In this document: in pieces, positions 54,863 through 62,936 of the stretch
Layout of the letters: each line of letters starts with the position of its first letter
Position numbering within the stretch: the first letter of the stretch is position 1
Origin: Saccharofermentans sp.
GTDB lineage: Bacteria > Bacillota > Clostridia > Saccharofermentanales > Saccharofermentanaceae
DNA length: 64,000 bases
Direction: 5' to 3'
NCBI GenBank assembly: GCA_024403715.1
Contig: JAKSRJ010000008.1
Location: 1 to 64,000 of the forward strand
Position numbers and translations under genes: made by a program
The notes under the pieces: model-generated
Databases searched by the model: none
What the model saw: only the letters and a program-made list of their open reading frames with translations
What the model was told of the DNA's origin: nothing

Positions 54863-56125
54863 TCAGTCGTTAAGATCCTTAATTAACTTGTTACACATAG
54901 TCTTTGTTTCTTCAAAATCGATAGTGCTAAATACACCATCTTCATAAAGAATTCGACCAGCAATCATAGTCATTTTAACTACTGAATTATCGCTACTATA
55001 GACAATATTATTAACAATATTATTCTCAGGCTGCATTGAAGGCTTATTCATATCAATCATAATAATATCAGCCTGCTTACCTTCTTCTAAGTAGTCACAG
55101 TCTGTTAATCCCATACATCTAGCACCACCAACAGTACCAGCTGTCAAAATCTTAAATGGATCAACACTTGTTGGGTCATTATTAACAACATTAGAAAGAA
55201 CAGTACTTAAGTACATCTCTCTAAACATAGACAAACTGTTATTTGATCCAGCACCGTCCGTACCTATAGCAAGGTTAATTTCACTTGATATGAACTTAGA
55301 AATTGGAGCTATGCCACTGGCAAGTTTGAGGTTAGAACATGCGTTAGATACAGCCCATAGCTTTCTTCTCTTAAATACCTCTACATCTTCATCAGACATC
55401 CATACACAGTGAAAACCACCTCCGCCAAAATCAAACATACCAAGCTTATCGAGCAAAACAGGAGGTGTCATACCATATCGTTCTTTACATCCATCAACTT
55501 CACTTGAAGTCTCGGAAATATGAGCAAAAACAGGTGCTTCATACTTATGAGCAATATCACTAATTCTATTCATTAAATCCTTAGATGTAGTATATTCTGC
55601 ATGAAATCCTAGCTGAAAAGAAACTAATGGGTCAACAGAATTAAACTTTTCATATTCATTCTCAAGTCTATCAATACCACCAAAATCATTTACAGAACCA
55701 CAGAATACATTTCTAAATCCCATCTCAACAGCAGCTTTTGTAACACTATCAGGATGGAAATACATGTCAAAGCACGATGTAATACCGCCAGAAATATAAT
55801 CAGCAAAGCCCAGCTTGGTAAACCAGTAAATATGTTCAGGAGTAAGCTTAGCTTCTCTAGGAAAGATCGCCTTAAAAAGCCAGTCGTTAAGACTATAATT
55901 ATCAGCTAGAGAACGAGCAAAAGTCATTGCAGTATGAGTATGAGCATCTTTAAGACCAGGCATCAACAAATTGAGATTACAATCAATTTCTCTGTCAAAC
56001 GAAAAATTAGAAGGTTTACATTCACCTACATATTCAATTTTTGAATCATTAGTCCACAACTCACCTATTATTACTGAGTTGTCCTTCATTGTTAGTATTC
56101 TAGCGTTATAAAAACGGATTCTCAT
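54863..56125 (-). CDS. mtaD: S-adenosylhomocysteine / 5'-methylthioadenosine deaminase
   Basis: Amidohydrolase-superfamily enzyme of 420 residues that deaminates by-products of SAM metabolism. Metal ligands appear in PGLKDAHTHTAM (His62, His64), FHAEYT, and GTDGAGSNNSLSMF (Asp). HISETSSEV and FHCVWM fit MtaD better than the guanine or cytosine deaminase branches. No recycling partners adjoin, and it shares an operon with an aminopeptidase and an ABC exporter. Shine-Dalgarno GAGGT precedes ATG 56125. Confidence 0.85.
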   Translation of the reverse strand: MRIRFYNARILTMKDNSVIIGELWTNDSKIEYVGECKPSNFSFDREIDCNLNLLMPGLKDAHTHTAMTFARSLADNYSLNDWLFKAIFPREAKLTPEHIYWFTKLGFADYISGGITSCFDMYFHPDSVTKAAVEMGFRNVFCGSVNDFGGIDRLENEYEKFNSVDPLVSFQLGFHAEYTTSKDLMNRISDIAHKYEAPVFAHISETSSEVDGCKERYGMTPPVLLDKLGMFDFGGGGFHCVWMSDEDVEVFKRRKLWAVSNACSNLKLASGIAPISKFISSEINLAIGTDGAGSNNSLSMFREMYLSTVLSNVVNNDPTSVDPFKILTAGTVGGARCMGLTDCDYLEEGKQADIIMIDMNKPSMQPENNIVNNIVYSSDNSVVKMTMIAGRILYEDGVFSTIDFEETKTMCNKLIKDLND

Positions 56126-56133
56126 TAATTACC

Positions 56134-57573
56134 TCAGATATTCTCAATAAATGCTTTATATGCTAAGTATGTATAATACAAATCAATTTTTGAAATTACT
56201 TCATAAGGTGCATGCATAGACCAAACAGGAACACCAGCATCAATAACTGACATTCCGTACTTAGCCATGTATGCAGAAATAGTTCCACCACCGCCAACAT
56301 CAACTTTACCAAGTTCTCCTGTCTGCCAAGCAATCTTATTACTATCAAGTATACGAGTAATCTCGGCTACAAAATCACCTGTAGCTTCGTTTGTTCCAGA
56401 CTTACCTCTAGCACCTGTATACTTTTCAAGCTTGAGTCCATGAGACATAAAAGCAGTATTACGCTTTTCAAAAACACTAGCATACTTAGGGTCATAACCA
56501 GTAGTTACATCAGTGGAAAGCATTTTAGATGCTGCAATTACTTTACGATACTTAAGCATATCAAATGAACCATCACCAGTCTTAGCACATATCTCCATAA
56601 GGAAATGCTCATAAAGAACAGACTGCGCTCCGGAATTTGCAGATGAACCAATTTCTTCCTCATCAGTAAGCATAGTTACACAAGGCTTATCAGGTCTTTC
56701 CTGAGCAAATAAAGCCATAATTGCAGGATATGCACAAACTTTATCATCATGTCCATAACCAGCAATTAACGCTCTGTCAAAACCTACATCTCTAGCCTTC
56801 ATTGCAGGAACAATCTCTATTTCACCTGTAACAAAGTCCTTCTCGACAATTCCAAAATTATCGTACAAATACTTAAGTACCCAAGCCTTATATGGTTCCT
56901 TAGAAGCATTTGCATCATCCTTAACTGATTTTGACGACATTGGCATACTACCAATAACAAGATTCAAATCCTCTGCAGGAATGAATTCAGATGATTTCAT
57001 ATTACGCTGACCATCATCAAGATGAGGAAGTAAATCAGTTATATAAAAAATAGGATCAGATTCATTCTCACCAATCTTAAATGTATGTTTACTGCCATCT
57101 TTTGTGTAAACTACTCCATGAATAGCAAGAGGTATAGTAGTCCACTGATACTTCTTGATGCCACCATAATAATGAGTCTTGAAATAAACAGCTTCATTAT
57201 CTTCATAGATAGGATTAGGCTTAAGATCAAGTCTAGGAGAATCAATATGTGCACCCAAAATATTAAGACCATAAGAAACTGGTTTTTTACCAATTACAGC
57301 CATAACAAGACCTTTATCCTTAATACTAGAATAAACCTTATCACCTACTTTGAGTTTTTCCTTAGTCTCAATATCTACAAAGCCTAACGATTTAGCTGCA
57401 TCTATAGCATTCTCAGTAAATTCTCGTTCTGTTTTACTACTATCAAGAAAGGCCTTATACTCTTCTGCAAAAGCCATACAAGCTTCGTTTTCACTTTTAG
57501 AAATATCTTTATATAAATTAGGAAACTCAGCAAAAAGCTTCTCATCCTTCTTTGAAGACTTTTTTGTAGCCAT
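56134..57573 (-). CDS. M18-family aminopeptidase
   Basis: Cytosolic dizinc aminopeptidase of 479 residues. All expected metal and catalytic residues are visible: GAHIDSPRLDLKP (His109, Asp111), GYGHDDKVCAYPA (Asp), TDEEEIGS (Glu-Glu) and the late His in VWSMHAPYEV. It probably releases N-terminal amino acids from peptides. It has its own promoter in a region with a perfect 12-bp inverted repeat and leads the operon that includes mtaD, the ABC exporter and murD. Confidence 0.92.
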   Translation of the reverse strand: MATKKSSKKDEKLFAEFPNLYKDISKSENEACMAFAEEYKAFLDSSKTEREFTENAIDAAKSLGFVDIETKEKLKVGDKVYSSIKDKGLVMAVIGKKPVSYGLNILGAHIDSPRLDLKPNPIYEDNEAVYFKTHYYGGIKKYQWTTIPLAIHGVVYTKDGSKHTFKIGENESDPIFYITDLLPHLDDGQRNMKSSEFIPAEDLNLVIGSMPMSSKSVKDDANASKEPYKAWVLKYLYDNFGIVEKDFVTGEIEIVPAMKARDVGFDRALIAGYGHDDKVCAYPAIMALFAQERPDKPCVTMLTDEEEIGSSANSGAQSVLYEHFLMEICAKTGDGSFDMLKYRKVIAASKMLSTDVTTGYDPKYASVFEKRNTAFMSHGLKLEKYTGARGKSGTNEATGDFVAEITRILDSNKIAWQTGELGKVDVGGGGTISAYMAKYGMSVIDAGVPVWSMHAPYEVISKIDLYYTYLAYKAFIENI

Positions 57574-57579
57574 AAAAAC

Positions 57580-57634
57580 ACCTCGTTAATAAAAATAATA
57601 ATAATTATTATAGTATTAACGAGGTTAATTTCAA
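57580..57634 (-). promoter_or_regulatory. Promoter and inverted-repeat operator of the M18 operon
   Basis: On the minus strand TTGAAA (57629-57634) and TATAAT (57607-57612) are 16 bases apart. A perfect 12-bp inverted repeat, ACCTCGTTAATA (57580-57591) and TATTAACGAGGT (57614-57625), places one arm in the promoter spacer and the other over the ribosome-binding site. It could be a repressor operator, or in read-through RNA a hairpin that hides the ribosome-binding site. Confidence 0.65.
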
Positions 57635-57654
57635 AATTGTAAGTTAGTTAAATA

Positions 57655-59274
57655 TTAGAGAGTTGTTTCTTCAGAAGAAGCATCATTATTAGGTACTGGA
57701 GCCTCTGCTTCAGGAGCTTCCTGTAACTCTGGATTCTGTGCATTATCAATAGGAGCCTGTTCAACAGCTTCATCTTCATTATCATTAACTGGAATAGCTG
57801 TAGATTCTGTAGCAGTAGATACAGTATTTGATACTGCCTGAGTAACAGCAGATGATGTTGACGGCTCAGCAACAGGCGAATTTTCATCATCCATAATAAA
57901 TGACTCAGTTGGATCTACAGTTGGAATCAAAGGAGCCTCAAGCGGATCAGAAGCACTCAAGTTTACTGTTAGAACATAACCAGTTACATTGTTAGGAGCA
58001 ACAACCTTAGTAAAAGTACCCTCCTGCTCAACAAAAATTACACGTTCACCAACTGCCAAAGAAGCAATAACTGTACCCTCAGATGGAGCAGAATAAAGCG
58101 GAGTACCGTCAGCAGTAATATACATTACAGTCTCAACCAAAGTCTCATCAGATGACTTATCGAAAGGCTTAATCAAGCCCTTATATGAAGCATAAGCAAA
58201 CAAACCACCAAATGTAAGTCCGGCACAAAGAATAAATAACAACAAAGTAAGGAGTATACCTTTAATTACAGGATGCTTAGACTTACTCTTCTCCCCTGAA
58301 CTACTAGAATGTTTTACATTACTATTAAACACCTGTGTATCACTAGGCTCAGTCTCATTATAACCACCAAAAGCATCTGAACCATCATTATAAGGCTCTT
58401 CATAACTATTAGTGTTATTAGTAGCTACAAAATTATTAGCACTTGGGATAATTGCATCACCAGGGAGTAATAAAGTTGACTCAATATCAATTGCAGCGAA
58501 TGATAATCCATATTTTACACCGATGTTTGCAGCACTATTAACCAATTCATGAGCCTTAGCTTCAGTAGACATAGGCTTAATAAGAATAGAATTACGATTA
58601 TAAGCAGGCATAAGCTTAGAAATACCAATACCCATAAGACAGATACTATCATTATCCTTAAGCTTTAGGTGCACCTTCTTATCAGGCATAACTGCACCAT
58701 CCTGAGGCATCTTACCAAGATACTGTGTAAGACTAAAACGCCCCGGATGATTAGCCTCATCTTGAGCTGTAATGGCACCCATCTGAACATAACGATGAGC
58801 TACTGTTTGATCTTCAGTAAGAGCCATTATCTTACCACCGCGAACTAAGATAGCCTTTGTATTACCAATATGAATCATTCTCAAGGTGTCGCCTTCAATA
58901 ACAGCCATTGACATAGATGTTTTCAAAGGATTTCCACCATGAGAAACAATATAATTACATACATGAACGTTCAATGAATTTACGACTTGATTAGAGAATG
59001 ATTCAAAATCGAGAACAGGCTGTCCCTGAGCAGAAGAAACAATCTTAGACAATAACTGATTAAGCTCAATATTAAGCATCGCAGCTAAGGAATCAGGTCC
59101 TTGAGTAGATAATATAGCTACTACCTGAATTGGAGATGTAGATCTTGCTGTCCTAACAAATTCATTAGGAAAATCAGCCATAGTCCTATATAGAGTATGG
59201 AAGAAAATATTCTCCTGTGGCTGATTAGGCACAAGATTTGTCTCAAGAATACATGTAGATACTGTCTTACTCAT
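57655..59274 (-). CDS. PP2C-like pseudophosphatase with a membrane segment and SH3 domain
   Basis: A 539-residue protein in four parts: a PP2C-like domain (about 1-265), a linker, one membrane segment (338-362), an external bacterial SH3 domain (383-440) and an acidic Thr/Pro/Glu tail. The PP2C fold is recognisable from IHIGNTKAILVRGGKI (135-149) and TEDQTVAHRYVQMGAIT. The metal-binding aspartates of the active family are missing: DGMGG is STQGP (56-60), GDSR is GNTK (137-140), SDGL is GIGISK (215-220), and the final DN is absent. I infer a sensing or scaffold role rather than phosphatase activity. Confidence 0.78.
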   Translation of the reverse strand: MSKTVSTCILETNLVPNQPQENIFFHTLYRTMADFPNEFVRTARSTSPIQVVAILSTQGPDSLAAMLNIELNQLLSKIVSSAQGQPVLDFESFSNQVVNSLNVHVCNYIVSHGGNPLKTSMSMAVIEGDTLRMIHIGNTKAILVRGGKIMALTEDQTVAHRYVQMGAITAQDEANHPGRFSLTQYLGKMPQDGAVMPDKKVHLKLKDNDSICLMGIGISKLMPAYNRNSILIKPMSTEAKAHELVNSAANIGVKYGLSFAAIDIESTLLLPGDAIIPSANNFVATNNTNSYEEPYNDGSDAFGGYNETEPSDTQVFNSNVKHSSSSGEKSKSKHPVIKGILLTLLLFILCAGLTFGGLFAYASYKGLIKPFDKSSDETLVETVMYITADGTPLYSAPSEGTVIASLAVGERVIFVEQEGTFTKVVAPNNVTGYVLTVNLSASDPLEAPLIPTVDPTESFIMDDENSPVAEPSTSSAVTQAVSNTVSTATESTAIPVNDNEDEAVEQAPIDNAQNPELQEAPEAEAPVPNNDASSEETTL

Positions 59275-59304
59275 ATAATATCTCCGTCAAATTAAACTTT
59301 CACG

Positions 59305-59333
59305 ATTGTACAATAATTTGACAAAAGCCTCAA
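59305..59333 (-). promoter_or_regulatory. Promoter of the PP2C-like gene
   Basis: On the minus strand TTGAGG (59328-59333) and TACAAT (59305-59310) are 17 bases apart, the optimal spacing. The -35 overlaps the stop codon of the DUF3048 gene. A Shine-Dalgarno ACGGAG follows before ATG 59274. Confidence 0.6.
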
Positions 59334-60514
59334 TAGATTGAAGTATAATCAGCAACATCGCGATCAACAATGCAGATATAGGAACGTCCTGTATTAACTT
59401 CTAACTCATCACCATTCTGATTATAAACAATGATTGGGTCATTAGTACCAGCCTTAGACCAAGTTATAGGAATATATCTACCATCAGAGAAATAATAACC
59501 TGTACCACCATCTTCTAAGTACGCATCAATTGTGGAATCTCCATGAGGCTGGATATTTGCAAAAAGTACGAATACATTTGTAAATGCAATCTGTGTACCA
59601 GTTGTCTCATCAATCTGAGGATTACCATACTGAGACTTAGAATACAAACCAGTAGCAGAATCATAAACAAAATAAGCATCATCATTTGTAGCTGAGAAAT
59701 AAACATTAAATTCAGTACAAGTAGCAGCACCGTCTAAATCGGATGATTCATCAACAAAGTTAAAGAGTGTATTATTCTCATTATCAATCATTGAGATATT
59801 GTTATATTCAATACCTTCAAGAATATGTCTACCATCAGAAACCGCTGTATGCTCAATTGCTCTAATAGATTTCCAATAAGAATCTCTCCAGAAGAATAAG
59901 CCCTGAGGAAGAGATACATAACCATCTTCATATGCAGAAGAGCTATATACACCAGCAGAGCAGTTATTACCGTCAATATGATCAATACCATAGTTTGCAA
60001 TATGATCTGGAACTCGAGCATTTCTACCAAAATGGATAAATACAGAATTATTACCAGCTGCCAAGTCTGTTGACAAAACTCTAGCAGATCTTAATGAACC
60101 AATTTCTGGAATTGTATTAACATCAGCAAATAAACAAAGAAGTCTAGTCTGTCCACCTTCTGTCTGATATTCATAAATCGCATCAGCCTGAGAAATACCT
60201 CTCTGAGGCATAGCAGCATGGCAGTTATTAACAACAACTGCAACAGAACGCATTCCAACATTATCAGGATTCATTGTAAACTCACCTGTAATAGGATTAA
60301 GAGCTAATCCACTTGGATCAATTGTAGCTTCTGTCGCTACTGTAGTTTCAGCAATAATAGGAGCTAATTGCTGTTCTGTCTCTACAGGAGCTTCTGTCTG
60401 AGTAGCAACTGTAGTAGGGATAGTCTCAACAACCTCCTCTTCCTTAGAACAAGCAGCAAAAGGAATAGTCATAGCAGCTGTCATAGTAACTGCCGCAATC
60501 TTCTTAAAATTCAT
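59330..60514 (-). CDS. DUF3048 lipoprotein (YerB-like)
   Basis: A 394-residue exported protein: signal peptide with lipobox-like PFAAC (Cys22), a Thr/Glu-rich spacer (23-70), then the DUF3048 region with RSVAVVVNNCHAAMPQRGIS, ADAIYEYQTEGGQTRLLCLF and IGSLRSAR, and the second family block from about residue 285 (IAFTNVFVLFANI). The biochemical function of DUF3048 is unknown. It has an extended -10 promoter and GAGGT. Weak -3 lipobox position (Phe), so lipid attachment is probable but not certain. Confidence 0.82.
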   Translation of the reverse strand: MNFKKIAAVTMTAAMTIPFAACSKEEEVVETIPTTVATQTEAPVETEQQLAPIIAETTVATEATIDPSGLALNPITGEFTMNPDNVGMRSVAVVVNNCHAAMPQRGISQADAIYEYQTEGGQTRLLCLFADVNTIPEIGSLRSARVLSTDLAAGNNSVFIHFGRNARVPDHIANYGIDHIDGNNCSAGVYSSSAYEDGYVSLPQGLFFWRDSYWKSIRAIEHTAVSDGRHILEGIEYNNISMIDNENNTLFNFVDESSDLDGAATCTEFNVYFSATNDDAYFVYDSATGLYSKSQYGNPQIDETTGTQIAFTNVFVLFANIQPHGDSTIDAYLEDGGTGYYFSDGRYIPITWSKAGTNDPIIVYNQNGDELEVNTGRSYICIVDRDVADYTSIY

Positions 60515-60558
60515 AAAAGACCTCGTATATAATAAGAATTGTCTGTTTTGACAGTAAA

Positions 60559-60567
60559 ATTATAACA
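60559..60567 (-). promoter_or_regulatory. Extended -10 promoter of the DUF3048 gene
   Basis: TGTTATAAT on the minus strand, about 45 bases before ATG 60514, gives a leader of about 38 bases with a normal ribosome-binding site. In the remaining intergenic bases to 60631 I see no terminator or riboswitch. Confidence 0.55.
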
Positions 60568-60631
60568 TTCTTTAAGTAACAACAATTTTGATATTGTTAC
60601 AAGAATATGTTTTTACGCGCAAAATAAATAG

Positions 60632-61804
60632 TTAATTCGCTTCACCTTGGTTTTCCAAAGCTTCATATTCATTATGAGTCATAGCAAAGTCAGAGCCCTT
60701 CATCATAGACTCGAGAATTATATAGGCTATACAATTAATTCTAATTTGCAATATATCTCTTTCCTCGTCCACCTTAAATGGATCTAGAGAAAAACAACTA
60801 TCTAATGGAGTATTACGAATCATACCGCCGAATTCCTGAAGATTAAGGTTCTTACTATCCTTCATCTCACCCATTGAATCAAAGAAATAATCGGCACTAT
60901 CAAAATATACAATAGGGATATTTAGCTCATCAAATGGAACATAATCAGATCTATTGTGAGATACTTCGCGATAAATATCATCAAATCCATCTCCGTTCAA
61001 ATCTGTGATAACACCAGATTCGTTGTAATAGAGACTAAATTCATACTGCGTATATAGAAGACTATCATAAGTAACATCATAAGCTTGATAAAGTTTTCTA
61101 CGCATTTGATACTTCTGAGTCATATTAAGTGAATTATAACCTGCAGAAGCATATACTTTATCACCACCATAAATGCTATCGATACAGTACATACAATCGA
61201 TTAAAGAAGACATCTCTGGGGTTAAAGAATTAACAAATGCTCTTGCACCAGCAAAATTATCATTTCCAGCCCCAAATGCTACAAGATACACATCGAAAGG
61301 CAAATCCTCATAATTACTAATCTGAGCTGCTATTGTAAGTAAACATCCAACACCCGAAGCATTATCAGATATTCCATCATAGTTATAGGATGGATCAACG
61401 GCTCCAACAGAAAAAATATCATCATAATGAGCACCAATTACAATGGTTCTTCTAACCTCTTCTGGATTACCATACTCATCAATATTTATGAATCCACGAC
61501 CACTATAACTAACAAAATAATTAGTTGAGGACTGACCAGATTCATTCGTAAAAACCTGTTCAGATACTTCATATCCGAGCTCCTCAAATTTATTTTTAAT
61601 GTACAATCCAGCTTGAGCCTCCTCCATTGTATAAGGGGCACGGTATGGATATAAAGACGCAAACTCCCTCGCAATATCGGATCCATAAGAACCATAATCA
61701 GCCTGCAATAAAACCTCATCGCCATCATCAGAGCAAGCAACGAGAGGAGTTGCAAAAACTATACTCGCCAAAACTAGCGCAATTATCTTTATAAATCTTC
61801 TCAT
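60632..61804 (-). CDS. M28-like lipoprotein lacking catalytic residues
   Basis: A 390-residue lipoprotein: signal peptide with lipobox LVAC (Cys24), then an M28 zinc-peptidase fold. GAHYDD (His126, Asp128), ISDNASGVG (Asp147) and CIDSIYG (Asp209) match. The Glu-Glu pair that holds the general base and a zinc ligand is Gly180-Asn181 (FGAGNDNFAGAR), and the final His of SDHxPF is Tyr288. I infer loss of peptidase activity with the fold kept. Start ATG 61804 fits AAGGTG better than ATG 61810. It follows the AroB-like gene by eleven bases. Confidence 0.8.
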   Translation of the reverse strand: MRRFIKIIALVLASIVFATPLVACSDDGDEVLLQADYGSYGSDIAREFASLYPYRAPYTMEEAQAGLYIKNKFEELGYEVSEQVFTNESGQSSTNYFVSYSGRGFINIDEYGNPEEVRRTIVIGAHYDDIFSVGAVDPSYNYDGISDNASGVGCLLTIAAQISNYEDLPFDVYLVAFGAGNDNFAGARAFVNSLTPEMSSLIDCMYCIDSIYGGDKVYASAGYNSLNMTQKYQMRRKLYQAYDVTYDSLLYTQYEFSLYYNESGVITDLNGDGFDDIYREVSHNRSDYVPFDELNIPIVYFDSADYFFDSMGEMKDSKNLNLQEFGGMIRNTPLDSCFSLDPFKVDEERDILQIRINCIAYIILESMMKGSDFAMTHNEYEALENQGEAN

Positions 61805-61815
61805 TATCATTCACC

Positions 61816-62844
61816 TTATTTACTAATAACAGTCAAACGATTACAAAGGATACTCAAGGCCTCGTCTTTTTCTAGCTTCATAATGCTCCAACTATTTGAA
61901 TTATTATTAACTATTTCAATTGGTATATTACCGTTTTTAATTAAATTTTGTTCTAATATTTTTACTATAGATTTTGCAGAAACTCCTTCAAGTTTTGTTG
62001 GTAACCCCAACACACTATAAATCTTTGCTAATGGAATTCTGTTTTTTTCATCAACACATGAATATAAACTTAAAGCTAATGCTTCACCTTCTGAGTAATT
62101 CATAAACCTAAAATAGCTCTCAATTGCAGTAGATATTTCATTACCTAACTGTAAAAGCTTAGGATTAGCACTTACAATTTTACTTCTCAATGTAAATACA
62201 CGATTTAAAAACTCTCTATCATTTTTCTTAGCAACTAAATCGAGAAGAATACTTAAATCACCGAGAATAGCAAGGCGAACAATAAAAGCATATCCATTAT
62301 GATTTATCTTATCTGGAACTGTCGATAAAAACTTAGGATCAATAATCACACAGTTAGGTTTAAAAGGAACAGACAAAGCATTCTTAAGTTTCTTAGAGTT
62401 AAGATACACATTTGTAGCAACAGAACTCTCATACATAGCATCAGGAGTTGTTGGAATAGCTATAGAATTAATTCCACCTTCAAAAATAGAAGCACAAAAG
62501 CCAGTTACATCAATGATGCTTCCACCTCCTAAAGCAATTACCCAATCATTATTACCAAAACCAAAGTCAGTTAAAAAATCATAAACCTCGGATACTGCTT
62601 TAAGGTTTTTATTTCCATCATTACACTCAACTGGAACTAGAACGGTTTTTACGCCCCTATCTAAAAACTGATTCTCAAATGAATTGAAATAATAACCACT
62701 TACTACTCTATCTGAAACTACAGCTATCTTTACAGTATCAACATCAGCATTACAAAGGTCAAAAATATACTGAGCAGCAAACTTGAGCGCTTCTCCAGTT
62801 CCACAATAACACTTGTAAGGTCTATTAGTATTCAAAATGTCCAT
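61816..62844 (-). CDS. Dehydroquinate-synthase-fold protein without zinc ligands
   Basis: A 342-residue relative of AroB. The NAD site is kept (ALGGGSIIDVTGFCASIF, 104-121), as is AIPTTPDAMYESS (129-141). The metal site is gone: the Glu of GLAE is Phe187, GHTxGHAIE reads GNEISTAIE (234-242; both His lost), HGEA reads EGEA (Glu252), and the Lys of SSVGGKT is Asn145. It cannot work as a normal dehydroquinate synthase; a new NAD-dependent role or pure binding is inferred. No other aro gene is near. Start ATG 62844 is chosen from family length; it is preceded directly by an extended -10. Confidence 0.75.
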   Translation of the reverse strand: MDILNTNRPYKCYCGTGEALKFAAQYIFDLCNADVDTVKIAVVSDRVVSGYYFNSFENQFLDRGVKTVLVPVECNDGNKNLKAVSEVYDFLTDFGFGNNDWVIALGGGSIIDVTGFCASIFEGGINSIAIPTTPDAMYESSVATNVYLNSKKLKNALSVPFKPNCVIIDPKFLSTVPDKINHNGYAFIVRLAILGDLSILLDLVAKKNDREFLNRVFTLRSKIVSANPKLLQLGNEISTAIESYFRFMNYSEGEALALSLYSCVDEKNRIPLAKIYSVLGLPTKLEGVSAKSIVKILEQNLIKNGNIPIEIVNNNSNSWSIMKLEKDEALSILCNRLTVISK

Positions 62845-62859
62845 GTATTTATAATACCA
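62842..62859 (-). promoter_or_regulatory. Extended -10, predicted leaderless promoter of the AroB-like gene
   Basis: On the minus strand TGG-TATTAT (62851-62859), six bases, then ATG (62842-62844). No Shine-Dalgarno is present. Confidence 0.6.
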
Positions 62860-62892
62860 TTTATTATAAAAATAGCATCTATATGTACAAAG

Positions 62893-62901
62893 TGGTAAAA
62901 T
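62893..62901 (+). promoter_or_regulatory. Extended -10 promoter of gltX
   Basis: TGGTAAAAT gives a start near 62908 and a leader of about 29 bases containing AGGAT before ATG 62937. It lies back-to-back with the AroB-like promoter. Confidence 0.55.
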
Positions 62902-62936
62902 ACTTCGGTTAAAAATAACAGGATGGTTTATTTTCA

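Noticed and set aside
60515-60631. Riboswitch in the gap before the DUF3048 gene
   Set aside because: Only an extended -10 and a 38-base leader are seen; no conserved aptamer core or terminator pair.
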